Source of the DNA: Brachionus plicatilis
Taxonomy: Eukaryota > Rotifera > Eurotatoria > Ploima > Brachionidae
DNA: 64,000 bases
Reading direction: 5' to 3'
Assembly (NCBI GenBank): GCA_010279815.1
Contig: QEOQ01000688.1
Span: 269,501-333,500 of the forward strand
Shown here: one piece after another, positions 1 to 11,100 of the stretch
Layout: every line of letters begins with the position of its first letter
Numbering within the stretch: the first letter of the stretch is position 1
Notes under the pieces: model-generated
The model's input: only the letters and a program-made list of their open reading frames with translations
What the model was told of the DNA's origin: nothing
Database searches by the model: none
Translations under genes and position numbers: made by a program

Positions 1-125
1 CGGCTCATATATTAGCTTTTTATTTATTGCAAAGCATTACTAACTAGTCAAAAAAATATATAAGTGTAAAACTAAATTAAAACCGAAAAAAAAATTTTCA
101 AAAATCCAAATAAATAGTAAAACAG

Positions 126-232
126 TTTTCAGTCAGTCTCAGTTAATTCAAAATCAGTTATCGGTCAGTTTCAGTTTAACTGATAACTGAAATTAACTGA
201 TACTGATCAGTTATTCAGTATCAGTTTCCCAA
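126..232. repeat. CAGTT/AACTG short-motif cluster
   Basis: About a dozen copies of CAGTT, TCAGTTA or their complement AACTGA lie in about 105 bases, in both orientations, so the region can fold back on itself around 180-195. It looks like a degenerate simple repeat or the core of a foldback element. No protein-coding sense was found. Confidence 0.5.
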
Positions 233-640
233 CTCTGCAAACGTTCACAACCCTATTTACAAAAAAGTTAAATCTTGGTAAACGATTCCTAACTTGCTCT
301 CGATACATTGATTTTGTGTGCCTTCTTAAATTGTAGCTTGATTCATAACCGATATCTAGTCCATTTACAATATGTTGTTGAATTTAAATTTTGAAAATTA
401 TTTATACAATTGATTTCTTAATTTTTTAACTGATAAAGTTTATTTATTGATGGTTTTTTTTTTAACTTAAATTGTTAAATAACTTTAAACTTTATTTTAT
501 GATGATAGATACTTTTAATTTACGAAAAATAGATTTAATTGACTTTTATTTTAATTGATTATGTAATATTTTTTTAAATGACGCTTTAATATTAAATATT
601 TCATTTATATGCCTCTAGAAAACTTAATTAAATTTATTAT

Positions 641-1318
641 TGATGAAATCGAATTAGCTGGACACAAATTGAAACTTAAATAAGTACAAAATTTGAAAAG
701 AAAAAGTAGAATATTCGAATTAAATTTTAAATATAAGATAAATTTGAATTAATATTTGATTTATTTTTATTTTTGAAATTAAATTCGAAAACTATCTTTT
801 TTCATTTAAAATTCGAACTTAACTTTAATTTAAAAAACAATTTGAATTTTAGATAAATTCAAATAACAAAAAATAATTTAAAAGTATTAAAATTTGAATA
901 GAATATTTGAGAAATTAAGTATTTGGAAATTTAGTTTTTTGAACTCTTGTTGCGTTGGTTAAATCAGAACAGCTATTTTTTGGTACCTGGTGAGATAGAT
1001 GGGACTATTGTAATCCAGAAAATGTTAGAAGAGTTGTGTTGACTGGTGAAAATCTGGCACACTTTTAATATCCAAACTGAATTGAAATTCGAATTATTTA
1101 ATGAATCTTTTTTAATTAAATTTTTTTGATCAATTATTTTTTTGATTAATTTTATATTTTCAAATTTTAATTCGAATATTTTAGAGATTCAAATCTTAAT
1201 TTCAAGTAAATAATTCAAAAAAATTTTTATTCAAAAATTAAATTCAAATCTAATATTCTTTCGAAATGCTACTTAATCGAATATCGGTTCGAATATCCAT
1301 ATTCGATTTCATCACTAA
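641..1318. repeat. Foldback-type element, ATTCGAAT-rich
   Basis: The left edge (TGATGAAATCGAAT, from 643) recurs inverted at the right edge (ATTCGATTTCATCA, to 1315). The interior is built of many ATTCGAAT, TTCGAA and TTTGAATT words in both orientations. This fits a miniature inverted-repeat element whose arms have decayed. Superfamily unknown. Confidence 0.45.
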
Positions 1319-1737
1319 AATTTATGAAAAAATTTTTCACTGTCAAAGCTTGTGTTGGTGGTTCAATTCGTTGACCATATTGAATTATGGTTCAAGTAAA
1401 TCCCTAATACCTCATCTTTGAATTTTTCTTTCAAGCATTACAATTGATGACATGTTTTTGTGTATCTGTTGCATTATGAGGGACTAATTTCCCAACAAAG
1501 AAGGAAAAATCTGTATATTTTGATCATTCGTCTTTCTGTAAAATTACTGATAAAAAATTTTAATAATTAAAATAAAGAATAATCAAATCTAAAAATTGAA
1601 CATTTTTCAATTAAAAAATCTTTATTAAAAGAAAATCTTTTCAAACAAAAATGCATCTCAAATTCGAATTTCGGTTACATTTGTTCTGAAGATTTTTTGT
1701 CATTTGATTTTTAAAACGAACATTTTATTCCAACCAT

Positions 1738-4700
1738 TTAAAAAGATACTTTAAAAACTTTCGTCTTATAGGCATACAAACCAAATGAAATAAGCAAAGC
1801 AAAAACAATTAATGATAAGATGGACACAGTTATGATTAAAGATATTTCCAGACGATTCAACTCCATGATCGTATTGTCTTTATCTCGAATTTGGTCTTCA
1901 GTGAAACTTGTAATGTTCATTTCATTGACTGTGGGACATGGTGTTGAAAAAAAATTTGTGTTGAAAATGGAATCTGTTGTGGCCATTGAGCCTGATTCAT
2001 CCCAAGAACACTCTTTTGCTACATCATTCATTGTTCTTCTTATTAAAATATCAAAAAAATTTCCAAAATTACACAGTTGGTCGCACTCATTCATTTTAAC
2101 TGGATTTATGCTAGTCGGTTCAGAGACATTATTACTTTTCAACATTATATTAATGTAATGAAGATCGTCGGTGTCTTTTCTAAGTTCAAATATTAAAGAA
2201 GTACCAAATGGTATGTAAGTCATGTTGAAATTTAAATCAAGCAATTCGAACAAACTTATTAAATGGAAATCAAGCTTAAATGTATATTAAAATTAACAAT
2301 TAAGGAACTAGGCAAGCAAGGTTAATAGGGAAACATTTTTCCCTAAATTAAATTATTATAACTCTAATAATTCTATTAATATATTTAAATTTTCTATTTT
2401 AACTGAAATGAATTGATTGATTCAAAATAAAAAAATCTAGACAAAATTTTTTTTCTGCTAAATATTTCTATATTTATATTATATTTCTGTATTATTTCTA
2501 GTTAATTTTGTTAATAGGCCAAGTTGGTCCTTGCTTACAATATGATTAATAACTTATTATTTTTTTTTACTTTTTATTATTTTTATATATGTTTTTTTTA
2601 AAAAAAATTTCGAAAAATTTAAAAAATTTTGTTTTTGAATCTATGTTGTTTAACTTTTATTAAATTAAAATTAAAATTTTGATCAAGTATTATTTTGGTA
2701 TGTTTTATTCTCTTTATTTTTGCTCTTTAATCTTTATATTTTTTGTTCTACCTGTCTCGTTTTAAATTTTTTAAAAAATTCATCTCTGTTGGCAATTAAT
2801 ATAAAATAAAGTTTGTTTTTTTAGATTGAAAAGCAACTACACTGTTGATTTGATAATTGGAATTTACTATTTGATATGTAAGTTTTCGTTGGTAAAATTC
2901 TAGAAGCTCAAAAATAACGATTTTAAGCATCATTTAAACAGGAATCTTTCTTACTATTCTTTCAAAAAAATTAATTTTACAATTTTTGCTGAATTTTACA
3001 GTGTTTTACTTTAAACTGCAGAACTGGTATTATTACATCATTTTACGCAATTTAACATCAAAAAATGTAAGATTAAAATAAAATTACATCAATTGTAGGA
3101 TGTAATAAAATGTTTACTTACGTAAAATGATGTAATATTACGTAATATTACGTTATTTTCAGTAAAACTTAACAAAAATTCTGACGACCAAAAAGTCTAA
3201 TTTTTCGAATAAAAATTTGATTTTTATCAAATTTTTTGCTTGAAATTTTACATCTTTTTACATTTTAATTTAAAAATTTATTCAATTTGTAGTTTTATTA
3301 AATGTCATTGTTGGTTTTTGAATTTTTTGGTATTAGTTTATCTGTATTTTTTGTAGAGTCATTTCTTTATCTTATGAAGGTCAATTTTAGATCTTAAAGC
3401 CGTTTTCGGGGACAAAAATATCTTCTAAAGCTGTATAAATCTTTTGATAGATTTGTAAAAAATTTCCATAATTTAATAGAAAAAAATTAAATAAGAAAAT
3501 CTTAATTTTTTTGATAGAAATATATTCCCCTATTTATTAACCTTGCCATTAATATATTACTTTTTAGACTTACAAATGAATACACTTGAATTTCATTTTG
3601 GGTCCCATTCATTTTGTCGCGAATATTCTTAATTATATCAAGTAAAATTCCACCTGCTATAAGCCTAGACTTCTCCATAGAGCCATATTTTAATTCTAAC
3701 AATTTGTTATTTGCATCTGTTAAGTTCTTTAGGTGCTCTGACAACCAAAGTTCCAATGGAAGATTGCTCGATAACTGTTCAATCATTACAAAAGATAAGT
3801 ATTTCTATTTTACTTTGAGAGATTACCTTTGCATAAGCATTGTCAAAGACATGGCTTAGATTATTGAAGTTTAGAGAAGGTGAAGCCGTAAAACCAGAAA
3901 TATTTGTTACTAAATCCTAAAAAAAAAATTTAGATGTTTATCTAAAAATAAAAATTTACAAAGGTACCATGTACTTTGATTCGGTTTCTTGAAAATCTTC
4001 AGAATTCATCGATTCTTTCACCAATTGTTTGTGCTTCGGGCAATCTTTTTTCACTATCTAAAAAAAATTAAATGTTGCTTGATTTTAAAAAAAAATTAAT
4101 CATATTTTTTTTTTCACAGTGATTTAAATAATTAAAAAAAAAAACTTAAAAATAAAATTAAAATAAAAGTAAAATTTGAAATTTTAATTTTTTCGAAATA
4201 ATGGTCATATAAACAAGAAATGGAAATAAATTAAATTATGCGATTGAAATTTTTAATAATTCTTCTTTTTCCAATTAAATTTTTCTATTATCAATAAAAA
4301 AATAAAATAGTAACCATTTAATTATTTAAATCATTTTCTTGTGAAAAAATATTATAAATTATTAAGCTTTTAGAAAGCATTTCAGAATATAGTCTTAAGA
4401 TTATCTGAACCTACGGAATTACCGGATTATAAATCGATTCGGCAGGATGGACTGGAATTGGGAACCAAGACACTGTTGGACTCCAGAGCTGGTCGCTGTT
4501 TGACGGAGGAAACATTCCGGCCAAAAAAGCGTTGGTTGAGACAAGCGCTGGATCTGAATCGACACTTGTGGCCGAAACTCGCTGAGGACTATAAGATGGG
4601 GTCAAATAAGTGGAGTAATAATTTTTGATATATTGACCAAGGTTGTACGATTGCAACAAACCCTTTGGAGTTATCTGTCCCAAACCGCCATATCTGGCCC

Positions 4701-4911
4701 AGTATGATTCACCATAAGGATCAGTTGGATACGACCACAGAGGTGCTCTGCTTCCGTGATAATTAACCTAAAAAATTTATTTATTTTTTTTTTATATTTA
4801 ACTGAATATTACAATAGTGACGTGAATGATATTGGTATTAATTTGTTGATTGCTCAGTCTGGGCATTAAACCGAGAAAAATGAATTGTAAGATTGTGATT
4901 AAATTATTCAT
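1738..4911 (-). CDS. Histidine acid phosphatase-like membrane protein, probably inactive
   Basis: Six exons on the minus strand join in frame: 4911-4813, 4767-4423, 4057-3968, 3916-3827, 3774-3542, 2254-1738, giving 457 residues. The fold matches prostatic/lysosomal acid phosphatases (ACPP/ACP2), usually about 420 residues. Visible are an N-terminal signal segment, the region of the RHGxRxP motif, GQITPKG, FPP, PIPVH, a conserved EKSR helix, and a C-terminal membrane segment (about 423-446) with a short basic tail, as in lysosomal acid phosphatase. The catalytic set is broken: RHG reads Tyr36-His37-Gly38, the phosphate-binding Arg of the RSTD motif aligns with Thr100, and the HD pair aligns with Val276-Ser277. 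His37 and Arg40 remain. The last intron (2255-3541) is 1.29 kb and contains a TACGTAA repeat; the other four are about 45-365 bases. Family and exon structure are confident; loss of activity is inferred. Confidence 0.85.
3033..3180. repeat. TACGTAA-rich inverted repeat in intron
   Basis: In the last intron of the phosphatase-like gene, a segment reading ATTACATCATTTTACGCAA recurs inverted as TTACGTAAAATGATGTAAT about 90 bases on, followed by further TTACGTAA words. It belongs to a TACGTAA-rich foldback class seen repeatedly in this window (near 7300, 15000, 39600, 46000, 47300 and 53650). Confidence 0.5.
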
Positions 4912-5638
4912 TTTTTTTAAATTAAAAAATTGATCAAAACTTTTTAAAATAGATATGCATTTTATAATTTTAAATTTTTTTAATATTTAAACATGATATT
5001 TGATTAATTAATTAATAATACTTTAAGTATCAGTTTTTGTCGAACAAGAACTTAAAACAAATAGAGATCTTAATTAAATTTTCTTTTCTAATCAAATATT
5101 TGCATAGAATCCAAAAAGAGTATTCTATTTATTTGTATAATTGTGGCCTAGGCCGCGTCAGTGACAAATAGAAAGTTAGATAAGCCCTCGGTGTTGAGTT
5201 AAATTAAAAAATAAAATTACACAATTTTAGATCTTTGATAACTTCTAAATTTAATTATATAATAAAAAAATTTAATAAAATAACAAATTTTTAAATTTTA
5301 ATTCAAAGTTTCAAAATTTTTGATTTGCTTTTTTCGGAAAATATTTAATGATTCATTTTAAAATAAAGCTTAATTCAAAAATTTGTAAAGAATTTTTTAG
5401 CAAATGAATTCGTTTTTTATTCAGTAGATTTTTATTATTCATTAATTAAATTTAAATAAAATTTTGTCAAGTTTGTTAATCTGTTTGCCGAGTGATATTC
5501 TTTAAATAAATTTTGAGTCATTATAACTTCATTTTTCAAATTTTGTTGATTCAGTGGCCTTTAAATATATTATTTTACTTTAGATTTTAATTAATGAAAT
5601 ATTTTGTATCATTTATTAGTTTGTTTCTACAATTCTAA

Positions 5639-5873
5639 CAATGCTGCTACGATATGTGGTTTTGAGGTAAAATCAGCGTATGGCAACATCGCAGAAAAAG
5701 AGTCAAAGTCTGAAAAATTTTAAGTCCAAGTGGTGACTTGACTCTGAAAGAAAATAATTATAAAGTCTAAATTACTTTTTCCTTTGATTAAAAAATTAAA
5801 CTTGCTTTTTTTCTAGTTTTATTTATTCTAATAACAATGTTATCTAAAAAATCCATGTATCGTAGCAGCACTG
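5639..5873. mobile_element. Tc1/mariner-like MITE, 235 bp
   Basis: Terminal inverted repeats are near-perfect over about 21 bases: CAATGCTGCTACGATA on the left and TATCGTAGCAGCACTG on the right. The right end is followed by TA. A CAGTGCTG terminus with TA targets is typical of Tc1-like elements. The element is too short to encode a transposase. Confidence 0.65.
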
Positions 5874-6344
5874 TATATATGATATTCAAAAGATAGTTAG
5901 TGAAACAAAATACCTTAAATATAAAAAAATTCCACCCAGGAAAATGAACTACGTTTTGTCTACCATTTAAAGGCCGTTTTTTTAACTTTTTTAAAATTAA
6001 TTAATTTTTTTTACAAAATTAAATTATGAAAAAAAGTACCAAAAATGATCAAAAATCTTCGGTAAGTCAGTCTTAATAAAATTAAGGTACCGTAAACGTC
6101 ATATTCATATTTTCAGATCAGAATGAAAGGCCTCAGCTGAACTCAAAAATAAAAGTTGAAATTGAATCCAAATTTTACTGAAAGTCCGCATAAAAAATAA
6201 TATGTTTAACAGATATTTAAATCAGCTAATAAACTTTTAACTTATTTTTTAATTTTAAATTTTTTCAGTTTTTTTTTGCAACATCAGCAGAAACTGATTT
6301 TAAAGAAATAAAAAAAAAAGTTAAATATCAACTGAATAAAATCA

Positions 6345-6605
6345 ACTATTTCAATTAGTGCAACGGGTCCTGCTTCAAATGTTAGAGGTCACAATCAAAG
6401 AATAGAAAGGCAATTTACAAGTAATTGTTATCAGAAGCATATCTTCTTTGTGAATTGTATTGCACCTAATTGGAACAATTTACCAAAGCAAATGGTCAAA
6501 GCTAAGACTGTTTTTGTGTTAAAAACATTTTTAAACAATTCGTCCTCTTCTGATTCACAGCTTGCGTTTATTTTACTAATTATTTAAACCTCTGTAAAAT
6601 ATTCT
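6345..6605 (+). pseudogene. LINE reverse transcriptase C-terminal relic
   Basis: The plus strand reads residues such as RGHNQRIERQF, NCIAPNWNNLPKQ and VLKTFLNN. This is the usual end of CR1/Jockey-type LINE ORF2 proteins, where an RGHxxx...NxWNxLP...SFKxxL pattern precedes the stop. No upstream RT domain is present, so it is a 5'-truncated copy. An inverted copy of its last part lies at 7665-7795. Confidence 0.6.
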
Positions 6606-6780
6606 AAACTCAGTCTTGACATTTTTTTAATTGTGAAATTTTACGTAAAATTAAGTAGGAAATGGTAAGGGATGCTGAATTTTTTTTTTAATTTTCATAT
6701 TAAAATTAATTAAATAATTTGGAAAAAAAAGCCAATCTTATATTTTTCCTAACAAAATCCTCGTCGTTTTGATCGCAATA

Positions 6781-7248
6781 GTGTTGGCAATCGACTCCAA
6801 TCGATTGACCAATTTAATAAATCGATTAATTTTTTTTAGTCGACTATTAAATCGATTAATTTTTTTTAGTCGACTATTAAATCGAATAATTTTTTCTAGA
6901 TGACTATAATACTTCTAATTTATCTCGAAATTAAAATTTAGGAAGACAAAAAATATTATTTTTTAATAAAAAAGGTTTTTAATTGATTTAAAATTATAGA
7001 TTTAAAACAAATAAAAAAAATTTTAATAAAATATAAAAAAATATATTACAAGTAATATTTTTTGCCTTCCTAAATTTTAATTTCGAGAAAAATTAATCGA
7101 TTTATTAATCGACTAAAAAAATTAATCGATTTAATGGTCGATTAAAAAAATTTAATCGATTTAATCGATTTAATAATCGACTAAAAAAAATAGTCGATTT
7201 AAAAGTAGTCGATTATTGAATCGATTATTGATAATCGATTGCCAACAC
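6781..7248. mobile_element. Foldback MITE built of ATCGATT/GTCGAC words
   Basis: The ends are GTGTTGGCAATCGA (6781 onward) and its complement TCGATTGCCAACAC (to 7248), with TA on both sides (6779-6780 and 7249-7250). The arms consist of repeated AATCGATTAA and AGTCGACTA words separated by T or A runs, so nearly the whole 468 bases can fold into one long hairpin. No coding capacity. Confidence 0.75.
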
Positions 7249-7269
7249 TAGATTGCAAGCATTTAGGAA

Positions 7270-7420
7270 AGACATTACTAAAATTTACGTATTATAATGT
7301 AATCTTACGTAATTTTTGGTAAAATTATTTATCCTTCCCGACTAATGTTTACGTAATATTACGTAAGCTTACTAAAAAATAATGTAAAATTACGCAAAAC
7401 TACGCAATGTAGCCCATTCT
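7270..7420. repeat. TACGTAA-type element, right end
   Basis: It contains repeated TTACGTAA words and ends in TAGCCCATTCTGCA. The complement of that end matches the start of the element at about 45937 (TGTAGAATGGGCTA followed by TACGTAATTTTACG). It is therefore a copy of the same family in the opposite orientation, apparently truncated on the left. Confidence 0.5.
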
Positions 7421-7664
7421 GCACCTTTTATAAAATATTGTATAAAAGACGAATGACACTTTGAACATTTTTTTTTCCTAATAGTCATCTTTATATCAAT
7501 TTATAGAGGAGAAAAAACTGAATCATTCGATATGTAGACAATTCTTTTTGAACCAACTTAAAGAAAGTTATGAGTAACCGAAAAAAACAAACCAAAAATG
7601 CACCAAAATAGCAAAACAGCTGTTTTCCAATTGGGAACTATATTTTAAAAAATTAAAAATATCA

Positions 7665-7795
7665 TGACTTAATTTAAAATATTTTACAGAGGTTAAAAAA
7701 ATTAGTAAAATAAACACACAAAAGCTGTTGATCAGAAGAGGACGTATTGTTCAAAAATGTTTAAAACACAAAAACAGCCTAAAATTTAGACATTC
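7665..7795 (-). pseudogene. LINE 3'-end fragment, inverted copy
   Basis: On the minus strand this repeats the 3' part of the LINE relic at 6345-6605: the stretch from the CTGTTTTTGTGTT block through TTTATTTTACTAATT to CCTCTGTAAAATATT. The two copies face each other across the MITE at 6781-7248 and the TACGTAA element. Confidence 0.55.
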
Positions 7796-8024
7796 GGGTT
7801 TATAATTTTTCCCCAATTTTTTTTTAAATTATAGCTTATATAATCTTGGAAAGTTTTGTATTTGACCATGCAAAAAATAAAAATTTTGACAAAAAATTTA
7901 TTAAATAAAAGCAAATAAAAACAATTAATAAACATCAATCAGACCATTTAAACAACAAAGCACAATTCGTATAAAGAGCCACAAATTGGTTCAGTTAAAT
8001 ATTGGATTTTAACAAAAACTTTAA

Positions 8025-8102
8025 TTAAACCCATGGTGTCCATCCTTCATATAACACAGCCAAATTATTCAAATCAGTTGCTTCTTCAATCAAATAATTG
8101 AC
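8025..8102 (-). other. SMG1: SMG1 last exon: FATC domain
   Basis: This 78-base exon encodes 25 residues and the stop: VNYLIEEATDLNN then LAVLYEGWTPWV. It completes the FATC domain begun by QITVQEQ at the end of the previous exon (8252). The LYEGWTxWV terminus is the signature of SMG1 among PIKKs and fixes the identity and 3' end of the gene. Confidence 0.95.
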
Positions 8103-11100
8103 CTTAGAAAAAAAATTTAATTTTTTTGAATCAACCAATTTAAACTTGGCGCAAAAAACTCTACATCCAAATCTAATGAATGTTAAATAAAGCCCTATTT
8201 TTTTGTACCCAATTTCCCAGTATTTTAAATAAACTTTTTAAAAATTTAAACCTGTTCTTGCACTGTGATTTGATTATTTTTATCAGGATCTCGACCATCT
8301 AGTTTCTCATACACTCGCTTCCAAACTGCGATCGCATGGCTATTTCCTTCTTGGTTGCCTCTCAAAACTTTATCGCCATTTTTGCGATCATTTTTGTTAT
8401 TTTCTATTTTTTTCTCATAAGGCTCATTTAAAGTGCTCAAATCAGCATAGACTGTTGGCAAAATCTGACACAATTGTTGGCATTTTTCTTCTAAATCAGA
8501 AGTTTCGGCCTCGATAAGCTCTTTGTTGGCCAAAATTCGAATCAGATGCTGGCACGTCTCAGAAAACTTCTGATAAGTTTTGGAATAATCAGACAAGCGC
8601 TGATTTTCAGCAAATTTTGTCATGCTTTTTAAAATTGGTTTAATGTCAGTCATTATTTTGTTGTGTTGGTTCAGAATTGATTTGAATTCGGACAGACCCT
8701 TGTTCAGCTCGTCAATTTTGTTAGTCAAATCTTTTTCCTCTTTTTGCTTTATGCGCTTCATCAGCGCCACCTCGTCGTACAAAAGTCTGTAGTACTCTTG
8801 TAAAATGGAACTATTAAGAGGCTTCTGGTCTTTAAATGATTTAAAATTTATCAAGTTTAACTCTGCTTCGGACATATTTGGAACTTTGGACGAGTCCAAA
8901 ATTTCTTTGTCCTCGATCAATTTGAGCAGGTTGGTAAAATTTTTCTCAATTTCGACAAGTAATTTTGATTTTGGGCCTCTGATTTGCTCAAAATTAATCC
9001 ACATATTGATATAATTTATGAGTCGGTCTAGATCATCAAATTGTTTGGCAAAATTTTCCTCGTTCAATCGAGACATCTCTTTAAATTTTTTGCCAAGTTC
9101 ACCAAGGCTGGGATTTGAGTTGCTTGACCATTCGAGGCGCTTTAAAATGTTGGCATCATTTTGATTAATTTCAGCTAGGTTTTTTTTTATAAGGTCCAAT
9201 TTTTTGCCCAAATCATCCGAAATAATCTTCAGGTTTTCCATCAACGCCTCCCGCCAAGTCTTAACACTCAGCTGGTCGGAGAAAGAATCGACCATGAATG
9301 GATCATATAGCCATTCGATTGATACAATCAAATCCTCGACAAGCTTCAAAAATTTTTTATTGTATCTAATATTAGAATTAACTCGTCTAAAAAATAAATA
9401 AATTAAATATTTTATTTTGTGTGTTTTATTAATTACTTTAATAGATCGTCATTGACCCAACTGGCATCTAAATTGAGCATTAATTGATTAAAAGTGTTAA
9501 AGTAATAATTGTTTATCTGATTAATCATTAGTTTTTGGTTGATTAGAAAGCTTATTTGTTCTGCTTGGTTTGTAGGGTCTAGATTTATTAAATTGTACTG
9601 ATCGTTGCCCAAAATGTTGACCATGTTTCCGATTAAAATCACCGGTATTCCATTCAGCTGAAAAAAGAAAAAATGTTATATTCTCGAAATGTTTGACTGT
9701 CTTACCATTTGAACAATAAACTCGGAAACATATTGTTTCAGTGGGTATACCAAATCTTCTTGAGTGAAATTAAAATCGATTTTTGAGCCTTGAAAATGAA
9801 AAATTAAACCGATATCTTTTAGAATATTCTGATTTTCAATCCGTCTTTTGGAAATTTATTTTTTCTTTTATTAATATCATAATAAAAAACAAGATAAAAA
9901 AAAATAAAAAAATAATTCATTTTTTTAAAAATAAACAAAATAATTTTCCTTAAATTTGAATTATATTACCATTGAGTATTTTCGGAAAAAATTTTGATAT
10001 CAAAATTAGAATTTTTTATATTTTTTTTTCAATTCTGCTAAAAAAAATTTTTCTAATATTAAATATAAAATCAGAGGAATAAATGTCTGTACAATAAAGT
10101 TATCCATATATTAGAAACCAAGCATGCTAATTGCTTAAGATCTTTTAAAGTGGAGTTAAGAACACTCAGCTAAAATTTCTTTATATAGTGTTTTAAAAAT
10201 AAAATCGAAAAAAAATTATTTAAAAAAAAAAAGAAAATTTTATTTTTTTCTTTAAATAAATTAAAAAAAATAAGGGTCTTCCTAACCAGCAAACGCTAAA
10301 ATCGTTTTAGCACACCTAAAATTTCTAACAAACACACTTAACTTAAAAAATCCTTACACTTTTCCGCACATTTTTTTTATTAATATTTAGCTATTTAAAA
10401 ATAAACTTTTTAACACATTTTATTGTGTATTTTTAAAACATTAATTATTCAATAAAATTGATAAGAAAGTCAAATATTCAAAATTTTTATTTTTAATCTT
10501 TTTATTATTAATATTCTAAGGCTTATGAAGAATTTTCAGGACGGCCTTTTTTAGGTAAATTAATAAAAGTCTCAGTTAATTTAATTTTAAGTAAGGCTAA
10601 TGCATTTAAATGGCTTTTTCCACGCTCAGGTTCACTGTCACTTCCTGCTATTCTAGCTCTTATTAGTTGAGTATTAAACTTAACAATTAAACCCTAAATC
10701 ATGATAAATATCTTTTAGTGAATCATAAAGAGTTCTAGGTACTTTTCTTTCTCCTGAGTTTGAATTGAAAATAATTCATTTCCAATTTTTTAATTTTTAC
10801 ATTGAATAAAAAAAATGATTCTTTTTGTTTTCTTTTTGAATAAAAATAAAATTTTAAAAATTGGGTTTCATAAAATTTTTTAAAGTTTTTTTTTCAAATG
10901 TGAAAAAAGTATGTTTTTTAGACTTAAAAAAAAAAATGCAAAATTAAGTTAATTTTTTTTAGGTTTGAAAAAATATTTTTTGAGTGTGCAGATCAGAGAT
11001 TTAGGATGTGCTGAAACCATTTTTGCATGTGTTGAATCAATTATCCCAAAAAATAATTATTTTTTAAATTGTTGCATACCTTACCCACTGCGTTGTACTC

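Larger units (their letters stand above)
1..1737. other. Intergenic, AT-rich, repeat-bearing
   Basis: No coding exon recognised. The stretch holds a cluster of CAGTT/AACTG motifs (126-232) and a foldback-like region rich in ATTCGAAT words (641-1318), both listed separately. The remainder is A/T-rich without visible structure. It lies downstream of the acid phosphatase-like gene and should include its 3' untranslated region. Confidence 0.6.
4912..8024. other. Intergenic, transposon-rich
   Basis: This lies between the start of the phosphatase-like gene and the stop codon of SMG1. It contains a CA(A/G)TGCTG foldback (5639-5873), two inverted copies of a LINE 3' end (6345-6605 and 7665-7795), an AATCGATT foldback (6781-7248) and a TACGTAA element end (7270-7420). 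No host gene recognised. The first few hundred bases hold the phosphatase promoter, but no motif stands out. Confidence 0.6.

Noticed and set aside
3542..3570. Strong GTAAGT donor at 3565 in the phosphatase-like gene that would remove the Val-Ser segment
   Set aside because: It leaves phase 0, while the only downstream exon (2254) needs two leftover bases, and no His-Asp exon exists between. The weaker donor AG|GTTAAT at 3541 gives correct phase and continuous alignment.
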